From contig NC_068938.1 in assembly GCF_016801865.2 (NCBI RefSeq), positions 191,723,409-191,787,408 on the forward strand: 64,000 nucleotides of DNA, written 5' to 3'. The notes beneath the pieces are model-generated. The model was not told the DNA's origin. It ran no database searches and saw only the letters and a program-made list of their open reading frames with translations. Each line of letters opens with the position of its first letter. Position 1 is the first letter of the stretch. The DNA comes from Culex pipiens pallens (taxonomy: Eukaryota; Arthropoda; Insecta; Diptera; Culicidae). This document shows, piece after piece, positions 47,774 to 59,690 of this stretch. The translations under genes and the position numbers were made by a program.

Positions 47774-50700
47774 TAACATTAGTCTAGAAATCGCTGAAGG
47801 TTTTCAAAATAGCCTCAAAACATTCCCAATTAATCTCAAACCTTAACCCAAAATCAAACTGCATCTTAAAGTGAAATTACACCTCTAATCCCCGGTCACA
47901 CCTGAGCTTAAACCGATCCCGTACCGCCGAACGCCTGGGTTGTAAACCGAAAGGTGTGAATATGTGCTCGCACACTTTATGGCCCCTCGGTGGCCGGCGA
48001 TGGTGGCACACTAAAATTTTATCACCCCCCTGTGGAATTATGATTCCTGGTTGTCGCGTGTGCCAGCGATAGCCAGCAACGTGAGGGGGAAGAAGGGTAA
48101 GGGGTAAGGGGGTCATAATCGGTGATTTTCGACCCAACCTTGTGGCTGGACATGTTACCGGTAATTGGAATAGATGTTGCTAGTTTTTAAAGTTTGGTTT
48201 TTGTATGTTTTGCTTCATTATCGGTAGAACATGGAACAGAATTTGCATAACAAATTTCGTAATTGGTGTTATCAATTTCATTTCAAGATTGAATGTCAAA
48301 ATCTTTCTACATCGGCAAGTTACATGAAGCTCTCACATATGAAGCCACCTGCCAAAAATTTTCCTTTGGTCAGATCTCCCAGTCAGAACGACCAGGCCAA
48401 CGCCATAATTGGTGAAATCCAATTATTTTTCACCAAGAGAAAAGCTCGTACCCACCCACAACTTTTTTCGCCCTTCAACCCCCAATTTTCCTCTTCTCAA
48501 AGTACGATGATAGTTGTGATGATGATGGCGAATATGTGAGTGTGTTGGTGACCACCAAACCAAGCTACCAACCGACGACGAAGCCACTAACCAAGTTCGC
48601 CATCGTCCTTGCTTTTTTTTTGCTGCGTGGGGGTGAAGTAGGGGGGAAAATCTGTCAAAACAAGTTCTTTTGTTGGTCGGCTCACACCTCATCGCACACG
48701 ATGGAAGCAGACGGTTTCTCGAGGCAAAAGACGCCAATTTTCGCTCAGTGTGGGGGGGTTTGTGCACTGAGAAAAAATGCGGATGATTTTTTTTTTTGAA
48801 ATTTGAATAATTTAAAAAGAAAATCTACAGATATTGTTATACAATAAAATTTCACTGTGGACTTCCTGTGGCTAGGAAAAACTTTAGAGTTGGGGGTGGC
48901 AGCGAGTGCGAACTGTTCAGTAATCTGCTGCCAACTTGGCTGCCCCGCTGCTGCTCCCATTAACCCTTGCTTGCCCAGTCCACACATTCATCATTTGCGG
49001 GGGTGGTAGACGGAAAAAAAGCTAGTATCAAGATCAAGGTTTCAGTGAAAATGGGGTCTGCCCTCGCTTTTCTGTTAAATCCAGGAGAAGAGGAAAGTTG
49101 AGGAAAAACGAGGGGGGAATTTATGCAAAAGATTGTTTTGACAGGACATGCAAAGAATGTGGGTGGAGGCTGTTGATGTTTATGAACGTTGAAAGAGTTC
49201 AGTTGGAATTGGCATTTTGTTTGCAAGAGACTTGATCTGTATTGATAGTATTGATGATAATTAGAACCTCTATGCTGTGATTTGACATGTTAATTTTCTT
49301 AAGTTTGATAACATTTCACAAATTTTGAACTCTTGTATTTTTCCTATTCTTCACATCAATATTTCAATGCTTTTCAATTTTTGCCACAGTTTGTAAACTT
49401 CACTTTTTTCCCAGAAATTCATTAGCTAATAGTTTGTGGTCTAGGGAGGAGCTTCTCCAAAAACATTTGTTTAAAGCGCAGACTTCAATACATTTTTCAC
49501 ACTTCTCAGACAACAGATTTGCAATTCTAATTCAGTACAATCTTCCCCCTCTTTCCAACCACACTCATTTCCCAGAAAGCTTCCTTTTGATTTGACGCCA
49601 CCAAATTAAATTTTCTCGATTCCACGCACCCATATCGACCGCCAGATTTTCCGCCAAGATCATCGTCTCACATGGAGCATTCAACCGTCGAATGTTTCAC
49701 GCGCCTTCTTGGGAAAATCTTCTACCCTTTCTTGATGCCCGGAAAAGCTCTCTCCATGTTCAGAAAAACTTTTTTCCCTCATCAGAGGCGGAAAGTTGGC
49801 GCGCTATGAACACACTCCACTCTGGCGTGCGATAATGAACTGGCTGTTAATTTCCAGTTGAAGTTTTCCTCCGCGAGCACACAGGGAAAAACTCACTCTA
49901 ATGCAAAAGACTTGGGTAAACACACGTGTGCGTGTGAGGTGCCACGTGCAAACAGATGTGAATTATGTGTCACGGGCTTTCACGGGTTGGAAAATATGCG
50001 TGGAAAGGTGGGTGGGGATTTAACGAACGAAGAAAACGCGCTCGAGACGATGTTTGAAGCTCTGAATCGGGGGGAAACACAAAGAAAAGGTAGATTTTTG
50101 ATTGCCGTTTAAATTAGCGGTAAATAAAGCTCATTTTTGTTCGGGAGTTTTCGGGATCGTTAAAGACAGGCGAAATTTAAATGCAAATATTTGTTTGCTG
50201 AGTTTGATATGCGGGATTTCTTAAGCCTTCTACAGTAAAACTCTTTAAGGGTTTGTTGATCTTGATCACAATTAGTTGGCCAATAAAAAATAAAAATATA
50301 GATATAAAAAATAAAAATTAAAAATATCAGGAAATGAAATAGAAAAATACAAATAAGCAACATTATCAAAGTAATAAACATCTGAGAAGGGATGATGGAC
50401 AAATTTTTTGAAATTGTTGCCAAATTATGTTGTTCAAATCTTTGCAAATCATCACAGGATTCTAAGATTATTCAATTTTCTCAAAGGTGTAGCCCAGCAA
50501 GGTCTCCGATGCGAATCGCGACTGGTTTTGAAATTAATTTAGAATCCGCCATACTTAAGGGTCCTCATCTGTCCCTGTTCGCGAAAATGTCCCAAATAAA
50601 TTCTTCACTTTTGAGTTAACGATGAAGTTTGGTTCTAATTTCATTATAAAAATGGCGAATTTCAATTAAATTTTAAAACATACAAAGCTTTGGAATGTAT

Positions 50701-50909
50701 GATCTCAGCATTATCTCGTTTTCCAAAAGGATTCACAAAACGTCAAAAGTTTTAAAACTTGAATGAATGAAAAATAATTGAAACCATTAATTCCATTGTT
50801 AAGATTCGTTCAAATTTAGATCATTATGATAATTCTGTTAAAAACAAAGTAACTTAAACTTTCGTTAATATCAGAAAAAAAACTAACTTAATCCACCTAT
50901 GTGGTTGAT
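47774..50909. other. Non-coding DNA, mostly balanced-GC islands
   Basis: 47870-48140, 48380-49230 and 49520-50110 are islands of balanced composition. The intervening parts are AT-rich. Open frames of up to 114 codons compete in several phases and show no domain. No exon supported. This is the longest stretch in the window with no recognised transposon. Confidence 0.45.
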
Positions 50910-50932
50910 GCCTTCCTCACTCACCAAAAATG

Positions 50933-52768
50933 GGTATATGAGTGGTTTCATCATTTTTTTAGATCCAGAAAAAAAGAACACAATGTATAACTTATGTGGT
51001 AATAGCTCGATACAGGGTTGTCAGTTCTTCAATGCTTTGGACTCATTGGAAAGTCCTTTCAATTACCTAACCAAGGATGGGTTGGATGATGGATCCGGAC
51101 ATAGTTTACATACATTTAAGTGAGATCCGGCTTCAAAAAAGTACATAAATATCTCTTAAGTGTTCATAACTCGAGACAGGGTTGCCAGATCATCAATGTC
51201 TTGGACTCATTGGAAATGCCTTTCAATGACCTAACCAACGATGGTTCGGATGATGGATCCGGACATAGTTTACATACATTTAAGTGAGATCCGGCTTAAA
51301 AAATGTACATAAATATCACTTAAGTGGTCATAACTCGAGACATGGTTACCAGATCTTCAATGTCTTGAACTCATTGGAAAGGCCTTTCAATGACCTAACC
51401 AACGATGGGTCGGATGATGGATCCGGACATAGTTTATATACATTTAAGTGAGATCCGGCTTAAAAAAAGTACATAAATATCACTTAAGTGGTCATAACTC
51501 GAGACAGGGTTGCCAGATCTTCAATGTCTTGAACTCATTGGAAAGGCCTTTCAATGACCTAACCAACGTTGGGTCGGATAGTGGAGCCGGACATAGTTTA
51601 CATACATTTAAGATAGATCCGGCTTCAAAAAAGTACATCAATATCACTTAAGTGGCCATATCTCGAGACAGGGTTGCCAGATCTTCAATGTCTTGGACTC
51701 ATTGGAAAGTTCTTTTGATAACCTAACCAACAATAGGTCGGATGGTGGATCCGGACATAGTTTACATACATTTAAGTGAGATCCGGCTTCAAAAAAGTAC
51801 ATCAATATCACTTAAGAGGCCATATCTCGAGACAGGGTTGCCAGATCTTCAATGTTTTAGACTCGTTGGAAAGGTCTTTTGATAACCTAACCAACGTTGC
51901 GTCGGATACTGGAGCCGGACATAGTTTACATACATTTAAGTTTGATCCGGCTTCAAAAAAGTACATCAATATCACTTGAGTGGCCATATCTCGAGACAGG
52001 GTTGCCAGATCTTCAATGTTTTAGACTCGTTGGAAAGGTCTTTTGATAACCTAACCAACGTTGCGTCGGATACTGGATCCGGACATAGTTTACATACATT
52101 TAAGTGAGATCCGGCTTCAAAAAAGTACATCAATATCACTTAAGTGGCCATATCTCGAAACAGGGTTGCCAGATCTTCAATGTGTTGGACTCATTGGAAA
52201 GTTCTTTTGATAAGTTAACCAACAATGGGTCGGACGGTGGATCCGGACATAGTTTACATACATTTAAGTGAGATCCGGCTTCAAAAAAGTACATCAATAT
52301 CACTTAAGGGGCCATATCTCGAGACAGGGTTGCCAGATCTTCAATGTTTTGGACTCGTTGGAAAGGTCTTTTGATAACCTAACCAACGATGGGTCGGATG
52401 ATGGACCCGGACATAGTTTACATACATTTAAGTGAGATCCGGCTTCAAAAAAGTACATCAATATCACTTAAGGGGCCATATCTCGAGACAGGGTTGCCAG
52501 ATCTTCAATGTGTTGGACTCATTGGAAAGTTCTTTTGATAAGTTAACCAACAATGGGTCGGACGGTGGATCCGGACATAGTTTACATACATTTAAGTGAG
52601 ATCCGGCTTCAAAAAAGTACATCAATATCACTTAAGGGGCCATATCTCGAGACAGGGTTGCCAGATCTTCAATGTTTTGGACTCGTTGGAAAGGTCTTTT
52701 GATAACCTAACCAACGATGGGTCGGATGATGGACCCGGACATAGTTTACATACAGTTAAATGAGATCC
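50933..52768. repeat. 164-bp satellite, 11 units, partly in 328-bp dimers
   Basis: The word 'ggacatagttt' starts at 51097, 51261, 51425, 51589, 51753, 51917, 52081, 52245, 52409, 52573 and 52737, so every interval is exactly 164 bp. The first unit is the most diverged. At the right end two variants alternate: 'gtgttggactcattgg...taagttaacc' (units ending at 52245 and 52573) and 'gttttggactcgttgg...taacctaacc' (units ending at 52409 and 52737). This makes a 328-bp dimer repeated twice. Open frames within it are by-products of the repeat. Confidence 0.95.
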
Positions 52769-52931
52769 AAATATATGTGAAAACACATTTTTATACATAA
52801 CTTTTGAACTACTTATGGAAACTTCAATCTGTATAAAACTCGATCTATGGGACCCTAAACCAAGTCGAATGCAACAAGTTCGGGTCAAATCGGTTCAGCC
52901 AGTGCCGAGAAACATGAGCTAGTTTGTTGGT

Positions 52932-52995
52932 CACATACATACATACACACACACATACACACATACACACACACATACACACACACATACACACA
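52932..52995. repeat. CA-rich microsatellite (ACACAT/ACAT)n
   Basis: About 64 bp of alternating ACAT and ACACACAT words between the satellite and the right end of the element. Confidence 0.95.
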
Positions 52996-53113
52996 GACAT
53001 TTGTTCAGTTTTCGATTCTGAGTCGATATGTATACATGAAGGTGGGTCTACGACGTTTTTATACGAAGTTCATTTTTAGAGCAGGATTATAGCCTTACCT
53101 CAGTGAGGAAGGC

Positions 53114-54425
53114 AAAAATCCAACAATTCGCAACATCAGGTTGAATTCTGTAGACCACTTTGGATTTTCCTGCAAATTCTCAAATTCATTTCAAGTCATC
53201 AAATCTCGAGAGTACATGGTTTTTAAGAAAATATTTCCTTGAAGCAAAAATTCGAAAGTTAACGTCGAAACATCAAAGAAACGGTATGAGCTACAAGAAA
53301 ATTGAAAAAAGTCTGAAAAAATACAATATTATTAACATTCTGGAATCATAACTAACTATTTTGCAGGATATACAAATTTTATTCAAACTAATCAAAAAAT
53401 GTGCACAATAATTTGGTCATGATAATGGGGCGATTCACTTTTCACCAGATTTCACTTCGAAATTGACTATTTTCAATCAGATATGTAATCAGTTCATTGG
53501 TCAAAAAAGTACAACAACATTGATTCAAATTTAAAATAGATATGAAACCATATAAATCAAGAACCGTTACAAAATTGATTAAACATTGTTTCAATAAGGC
53601 CGTTGAAAATATTTTTCAAAGTTTTTGTCGTCCCCCTACAAAAACAGATCGAAAAATTATGAGGCAATTTTTCTTCGAAAATCATCAAAATTTAGTGGAA
53701 AAAGAGTCCATTAAACCGAAAAAAAAAATTTAATGCATTTTGATTCGTTTATAATCGTTAAAAATATGTTGATTTTTATGAGATAATTATGAATAGTTTC
53801 GTAAAATTTAAATTTTCGTCAACACCAATAACCTTTTCAAAACCAATAATTGAACCTTTTTCATCCAAATGTTGGAACCATAGCTTTTAATTTCAAATTT
53901 ATTTTTTTACAGTTAAAGGTGTACACCAACCAGAATTTCTTGCACCGAGATATTTGTTGCACACATTTAAGTATCAGCAAAACTACAAGAACTGTCAATT
54001 TAATTTTTTATTTGTCCTCAAAAGTGCAATATTAAAATAAAATAAAAATCAACAAACTTAGAATATATTTATTTTCGTAGTCCTGTATTATAAAAAAAAA
54101 GAAAAACAAAGGTAAAAAATAACCTAAAATCTATAAACTGGTCTTTTTTATGTAAAGATAGTCAACGCAAACACAAATGCTAATAATTTCTAGAATAAAA
54201 ATTTTACTTTAAATATTTGATAATGTTTTGATAAATACTTCAACTCTCACTGCTTCATTGAATTTCTTCCAGCCTGGTCGTAATGAAAGATAAGATAACT
54301 AATTAATGTGATTAAATTTCTGTGTTGTTATTTTCAATAATTGTGTGCTCGATAAATATCACGTTTTCAAAAAGCTCGTTACCAAAATCATACAAATTAT
54401 TAAAAAATCAATGAAAATAGCTTAA
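53114..54425. other. AT-rich non-coding DNA
   Basis: AT-rich sequence. Short frames of about 60 codons rich in Lys, Asn, Ile and Phe reflect composition. No gene seen. Confidence 0.5.
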
Positions 54426-55117
54426 GAGGTTACATACATGTAGAAAATCGCAAAATTTCATATTACAGAAAATTTATTAAATCCACTAAAAAGATGATTT
54501 TCAATCTCTCCTGAAAGTTTCATCAAGATATTTCATGATTAAACAGAGTTAGAGACGATTTTAAGCTCAACATTTTGCCGTGCGCAAAGCGGACTGTCAA
54601 ACTTTCTGAGCGTTTTTCTCGAATCACCGAGTTGATTTACGGGCGATATTTCGAGATGTGATGGACCAAATTGGCTGAATTTCAGGGTGAAGACTCTCAA
54701 GATATATCCCGAGTGCATGACTAAGCCCGATGTTAAAATTTTGCTTTTTAAAAAATACAAAAATCAAAAATTGACGATTTTTTATATGAAAAACACAAAA
54801 ATATTTTCATCTTTTTTTAAAATAATCTTTTTGAAAATCGGCCTTTGTCATGCACACAGGACCGGTTTAACGAGTCTTTACCAAAATTTTGAGCCGATTT
54901 GGTCAAGGCAGTGTTGAGATAGCGTGGTACCCGTTTTTTGAAATTGCTAACTTCAAATAGCTATATCTTAGATAAAAAACAGCCAAATGTCTTAAAATTG
55001 ATTTTAATAATAGATGAAAATGCTTATTTTAATGCTCTGAAAACAGATTATAAATAAAACTAAGTGTGGCTGACACCAACCTCTGACTGTTTTGTCGATT
55101 CACAGGTATGTAACCCC
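54426..55117 (+). mobile_element. TTAA-bounded element A (692 bp)
   Basis: TTAA (54422-54425) is followed by GAGGTTACATACATGTAG. The right end is GGTATGTAACCCC followed by TTAA (55118-55121). The ends are inverse to each other (GGGGTTACATAC). A TTAA duplication is the mark of piggyBac-type transposition. No transposase frame. It is the inverse of element B (55415-56116). Confidence 0.75.
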
Positions 55118-55414
55118 TTAATGTTTAAAGCAAAATAGAAATTCAATCCAAATATATTAAAAAAAAAGATTCCTTTCCAAAAATCTACAAATTTGGTGTA
55201 GTGTAAATTTAAAAGGATCAATACTTATATCCTAATACATTTGATAACACTCCACCAAATTGCACCATCATGATGATAATTTTTCCGCAGGATTTTTTTT
55301 ATGATAAGGGAAATTATTAATAAAGTTTGATATGAAAATAAATTTTGAGAAATTTCAGAAACATTTCAATTACATTTTAAATCAAAGAAAAAAGTTATGC
55401 AAAATGAAAATTAA

Positions 55415-56116
55415 GGGGTTACATACATGTATATCGGCAAAAAAGTCAGAGGTTAGTATGAGCACACACATCAACTTGTTTTTAATTCTTTTTTCTTGGC
55501 ATTAAAATATACACTTTCACCTACTTTCAAAACAAATTTGAAGATATTTGGTTGCATCGTTGCCGAGATATAGCAATTTCAAGTTAGCAGTTTCAAAAAA
55601 CGGGTGCCACGATATCTCAACATTGTCTTGACCGAATCGGCTCAAAATTTTGGTAAAGACTCGTTAAACCGATTCCGTGTGCATGACGAAGCCCGATTTT
55701 CAAAAAAAAAAAATATTTAAAAAAAGATAAAAATATTTTTGTGTTTTTCATATGAAAAACCGTTATTTTTTGATTTTTGTATTTTTTTCAAAAGCTAATT
55801 TTTAAAATTGGGCTTCACCATACACACGGAATACATCTTGAGAGTCTTCACCTCAAATTTCAGCCAATTTGGTCCATCCCATCTCGAGATATCGTGGCAC
55901 CCGTAAATCAACTCAGGGTTTAGAGAAAAACGCCAACAAAGTTTGACAGCCCGCTTTGCGTATGGCAAAATTTTGAACTTAAATCGTCTCTTACTCAGTT
56001 TAATCATTAAATATCTTCATGAAACTTTCAAGAGTGATTAATAATCATCTTTTTAGTGGATTTTTCAAATATTCTGTTATATAAAATTTTGTGATTTTCT
56101 ACATGTATGTAAACCC
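55415..56116 (-). mobile_element. TTAA-bounded element B (702 bp), inverse of A
   Basis: TTAA (55411-55414) is followed by GGGGTTACATACATGTAT. The right end is TACATGTATGTAAACCC followed by TTAA (56117-56120). Its minus strand follows element A throughout, for example the ends near 'gaaaatcrcaaaattt', 'catcaagatatttcatgatt' and 'ccgatttggtcaagrcagtg'. A and B with 293 bp between them form one more large palindrome, which may be a single composite element or two separate insertions. Confidence 0.75.
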
Positions 56117-56248
56117 TTAAACAAACTAATCAAATTTTACAATTTCTAGCAACATTTATTTGTGAATCACACGCGGCCCGCGTTACAACGGTCATCGAGG
56201 CTCAGCTGCTCGAGGAACATTGTTTTGGATGATTCCAAAGCTTTTTAT

Positions 56249-56475
56249 CCATATCTCGGGTGAGTTTTCAAAAAGCCGTAAGAGCCACTGATACTAATAT
56301 TCGTTTTTTCTCGAAATTGTGACAAAATTTCATTAATTTTTAGTTCGAAGCATATAGATGAACAATCTAAAGCATTTTTGAAATTGGTTTTTCGTAAGTA
56401 GGTCGAATACCGAGGCAAAAATGGCTTTGTTTACCGTTGTTACTTACGGCTTTTTGAAAACTAATCCGAGATATT
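56249..56475. repeat. Small palindromic element (about 227 bp)
   Basis: 'tatctcgggtgagttttcaa' then 'aaagccgtaag' on the left is inverted on the right as 'cttacggctttttgaaaac' then 'taatccgagata'. Arms are about 35 bp and the interior is about 150 bp. It looks like a MITE. No target duplication was placed. Confidence 0.65.
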
Positions 56476-57804
56476 TTCAACTTAATTCATCGGCAGGGAA
56501 TTCTCTGGAATTCAATTCTGTCAAACATCATAAATGTCGAGTTACGCTAAATTCATGTTAAGAAAGTTAAATAACACAAGAAAATATATAAATTAACTAA
56601 CTTCAAAGGAATTCCTCAATCCTCTCTAAGCTTCACTTTTCCATCTCATTCTTCCAGAAATTCACACCCCGTATCGGAGTCCATCACTTTCGCTGGAAAT
56701 CGATTGAAATTGAAACCGGTGCGGCAGTGGTGGCAATCAGACCGCAAAGTATAGCCTCCGAACAGCTCCGTTGGCGTGGGTGCCTTCTTCTGGGACCGTG
56801 TCCACTGAAGCGAAGCCCGGAAAGCCATCTTTGCGTGTGATGTGGTCGGATTTCTTGGCGGGGACGCAATTTTAATTATACGGCCCCATCGATTTGTGGT
56901 CGGTCAAGTTTGTCCCCACCACAACAAGTGATGGCTTATGTTAATTTGATCACTTTCTGATAGGATTGCCGCGGCGACTTGTCGACAGATTTGGGACTCG
57001 ACCGCACAACCGGTTGCCTTTTTGAGGGGCCGGACTAACGAGCTGTTAATTTTTCTTCTCGATTACACAACAAATACAACACGGACTACAGGCGGCATGG
57101 GTTGACAAGTTGAACTTGATAAGACCGGCGCGACCTGCAGCAAGAAGATGGGTTCTGCTTTAATTATAGCCCACTGAAATAGGCGTGCGAGCGCGCCCGC
57201 TATCGTCTTGGGTGAAGATTTCTTTAATGACCTTTTAACATGACTACATGCGTCCTGAGGCAGCTTCCTAGCTTGACTCCACTTGACACTATCGCGTACC
57301 CGCTAAAGATACAGATTCCGTGCCGTACTTTCAAGTTCTTTCCAGTTTTCTTTTTTCGTTTTTTTTTTTTTTTGGGATTCCTCTTTACAAGTACCTTCTA
57401 CACAGTTCAAAAAGTTCTAACCTCGAAAAAAAAGTGAGGTTAACGTACTCTCTCGCTCTGAAGAGGATCATTGGACAGATGTTTTCACTTGTCATGATCA
57501 CCGAGCGCGCGAGCACGGGCATAACGAGCCAAGTTGACACCCTTTGAGAAGGGTTTGGGCCGATATACAGAGTACACACGTAATTTGATGCTCTTGTTAG
57601 CAGCTTCAGTGAAATCGTTACTACTTGAGCGGGAAGTTGTCGTTTTGAAGTGGTTGGGATGGATACTAGGGGAAAGGGGGACACTTGGCGAGTGGAAGTG
57701 TTAAATTGTGCGTAATTTGGGGAACAATTTGTGAGGAAATTCAACATTTTGATGAATTTTATGGCTCTAACAATCTCAATATTAATTTCACAATTTTTTT
57801 ATAT
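56476..57804. other. Non-coding DNA with a balanced-GC island
   Basis: 56600-57700 is a balanced-GC island with AATTAA words (56870, 56940, 57155) and a T-run at 57359-57373. Overlapping frames up to 120 codons have no recognisable domain. No gene supported. Confidence 0.45.
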
Positions 57805-57812
57805 GTTTAGGG

Positions 57813-58701
57813 CAGGGGTGCCCAACCTTTTGGCCCTGCGGGTCAGATCTGATTTTTCTGAAACAGTGGCGGGCCGGAAATAATGTTGGTAATTAAATTA
57901 TAAAAACATATTTCATAAGGTTGTTTTGAGTAAACAAATAAATAAACTAGTGATAACTTTCAAATATGTGTTTATTTCAATTATTTTTATATTGTTTTGG
58001 TTAAAATTGTATTGAAATTGTTATTGTGGATTAACATTAAATACCTTGATATCATTAACCAACAAAACATTCAAATTTCGTCGCTGCAATTTTTTTTCAA
58101 GTTTGAAAAATCAACCAGACAAGATAAATTTTTTTTACGAAAAAAACAAAACATTTCAAAATGATTTTAAAGACACGAAATTTAGAAAAAGTGGAATATC
58201 TAATAGTTTTAAATTCGTCATTCTTAAATTTTCTTAGAATTGTTGAAGGAAATAAAAAAAAATGGTGTCTGATTTCTTGACTCATTTTGAAAGATTTTTA
58301 AATATTTCAAAAATATGTACTGCGATCATTATTTTCAATTCGATTAATTTGCTTTTTTGAAGCTTTTTTTCAGCAAATTTTATGATTAAAAAATGTTCTA
58401 AAAAAATACATTATTTTTGCTTACTCATTTATGAAAAATCAATTTCAATCAAAATCTTCAAAAATGTAACAATTCATTCAGAATTAAAAACAGCCAAAGC
58501 TTTAAGAAATTAAAAAATACAAAGGCAAAATCCTAACAAAACGTTGTATTTACAACATTTTATGTCAAAACCAAAAATTAAACAAATAAATGTTTCGTCA
58601 TAATATCTGAATTTTGACACTTAATTTATTTACAATTTATGAACAGCCTTTAGGACCGGTCATAGAACTATTTTGAAAAGCCCGGACGTTGGGCCGGCCT
58701 G
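57813..58701. mobile_element. 889-bp non-autonomous hAT-like element
   Basis: The left end CAGGGGTGCCCAACCTTTTG and the right end, inverted CAGGCCGGCCCAACGTCCGG, match in part. They are flanked by 8-bp duplications GTTTAGGG (57805-57812) and GTTTAAGG (58702-58709), one mismatch. CAGGGGTG-type ends with 8-bp duplications are classic for hAT elements of animals. The interior is AT-rich and codes for nothing recognisable. Confidence 0.85.
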
Positions 58702-58709
58702 GTTTAAGG

Positions 58710-59430
58710 GGACAAAAACCGCAACGTTTGAGCCATAGAGAAGAATGGAGATACATTTTGGTCGAAAAAAAATATGTTAATAGACAATCTTATTAGCAAT
58801 CGAAAAGTATTTGACAGAATTTTGGACGAAGTACACCGTTTTCAAGATATAGTCAACTAAAATTTTAGTGAAAAATTGCCGATTTTGAATTTTTTGAAAT
58901 AGTATCTTTGATTGTCCATTTCTAAATACTTTTTCCAGGAAAGTTCGAAAAAAATCAAATAATTTTTTTTAAGAAACATTGAAGATTGGACCTCTGGTTG
59001 CTTAAGTACAGTCAATAAAAGAGAAAGAAACAAGAAAATTTAAGCTTTTAAAGTTTTTTTTTCAATCATTCCCACATTTTGCAATGGCAATATCTTAGCA
59101 ACTAATGCAACTAATGTGAGAAAATATCCTCACAAAGTTTGAGCCAAATAAAAAAATGCCAAAAATAAAATGGTTGGAATCGGCCGATTTTTTAGAGGAT
59201 CATTGGAGGATTAGAAAGAATCGTGTTGACATGCTATAATGTTCGAAGAAATGTATATCAAACATTTAAAAACATTTCGATCAATTAATACAAAATATTA
59301 TTTAAAAATGTAGATTTTTTGAGTGGCCCCAAAACAACTTTAACTTTAAAGGGCTGTCAAAACGGCAAAAGATTTGCTCTAGGAACATATTGTTTCTGCG
59401 AAATTTTCTTAAGATTTTCGTAAAACAACC
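58710..59430. other. AT-rich, repeat-like non-coding DNA
   Basis: The style of sequence ('ttcaagatatagtcaac', 'caatatcttagcaac') recalls the palindromic families, but no paired arm was found. No gene. Confidence 0.4.
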
Positions 59431-59438
59431 CTTTAAAC

Positions 59439-59520
59439 CAGCTATTCTCAACCTTCTTCTACGCCGGTACCCCCTGCCATGTAAATCATGTAGGCCCGGT
59501 ACCCCCGTTGAGAATCGCTG
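59439..59520. mobile_element. 82-bp hAT-like mini-MITE
   Basis: The left end CAGCTATTCTCAACC and the right end, inverted CAGCGATTCTCAACG, are near-perfect inverted repeats. Further inside, GGTACCCCC and GGGTACC-type words also pair. The flanks are CTTTAAAC (59431-59438) and CTTTAAAT (59521-59528), an 8-bp duplication with one mismatch. It is one of the smallest hAT-like elements one could expect: little more than its two ends. Confidence 0.85.
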
Positions 59521-59627
59521 CTTTAAATGAAACAAATTAATGAATTTTATGAAATCCGTTAAAAATCACGTAGATCGCGTAGGTATTTTAGAGGTCTTTT
59601 GAAACGTCTGAAGAATAATTTATTTTA

Positions 59628-59690
59628 TTTTGTAAAACATCTTTTCGCTTCGCTAGGAGACGGTGATTTAAGTTTTGTAAAACATCTTTT
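59628..59690. repeat. 18-bp direct repeat around a 27-bp insert
   Basis: 'ttttgtaaaacatctttt' occurs exactly at 59628-59645 and 59673-59690. Between them lie 27 bp (59646-59672) starting 'cgcttcgctagg'. This is compatible with target-site duplication around a severely truncated retro-insert, or with a repair event. Confidence 0.8.

Larger units (their letters stand above)
50910..53113. mobile_element. TIR-bounded element carrying a 164-bp satellite
   Basis: The left end GCCTTCCTCACT (50910-50921) is the exact inverse complement of the right end (53102-53113). Inside, a 164-bp tandem array (50933-52768) is followed by a unique part (52769-52925), a CA-rich microsatellite and a final unique part. 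Ends of this sequence are, to my knowledge, frequent in culicine genomes. No transposase is present. True boundaries may extend a few bases further out. Confidence 0.7.

Noticed and set aside
51448..51979. Repeated 67-codon frames of similar sequence
   Set aside because: They are successive units of the 164-bp satellite; 164 is not a multiple of three, so no continuous protein exists.
50933..52768. CRISPR-like regular spacing
   Set aside because: The repeats are continuous 164-bp units without unique spacers, in a eukaryotic sequence.
57359..57373. T-run as a retroelement tail
   Set aside because: No target duplication or element body could be found next to it.
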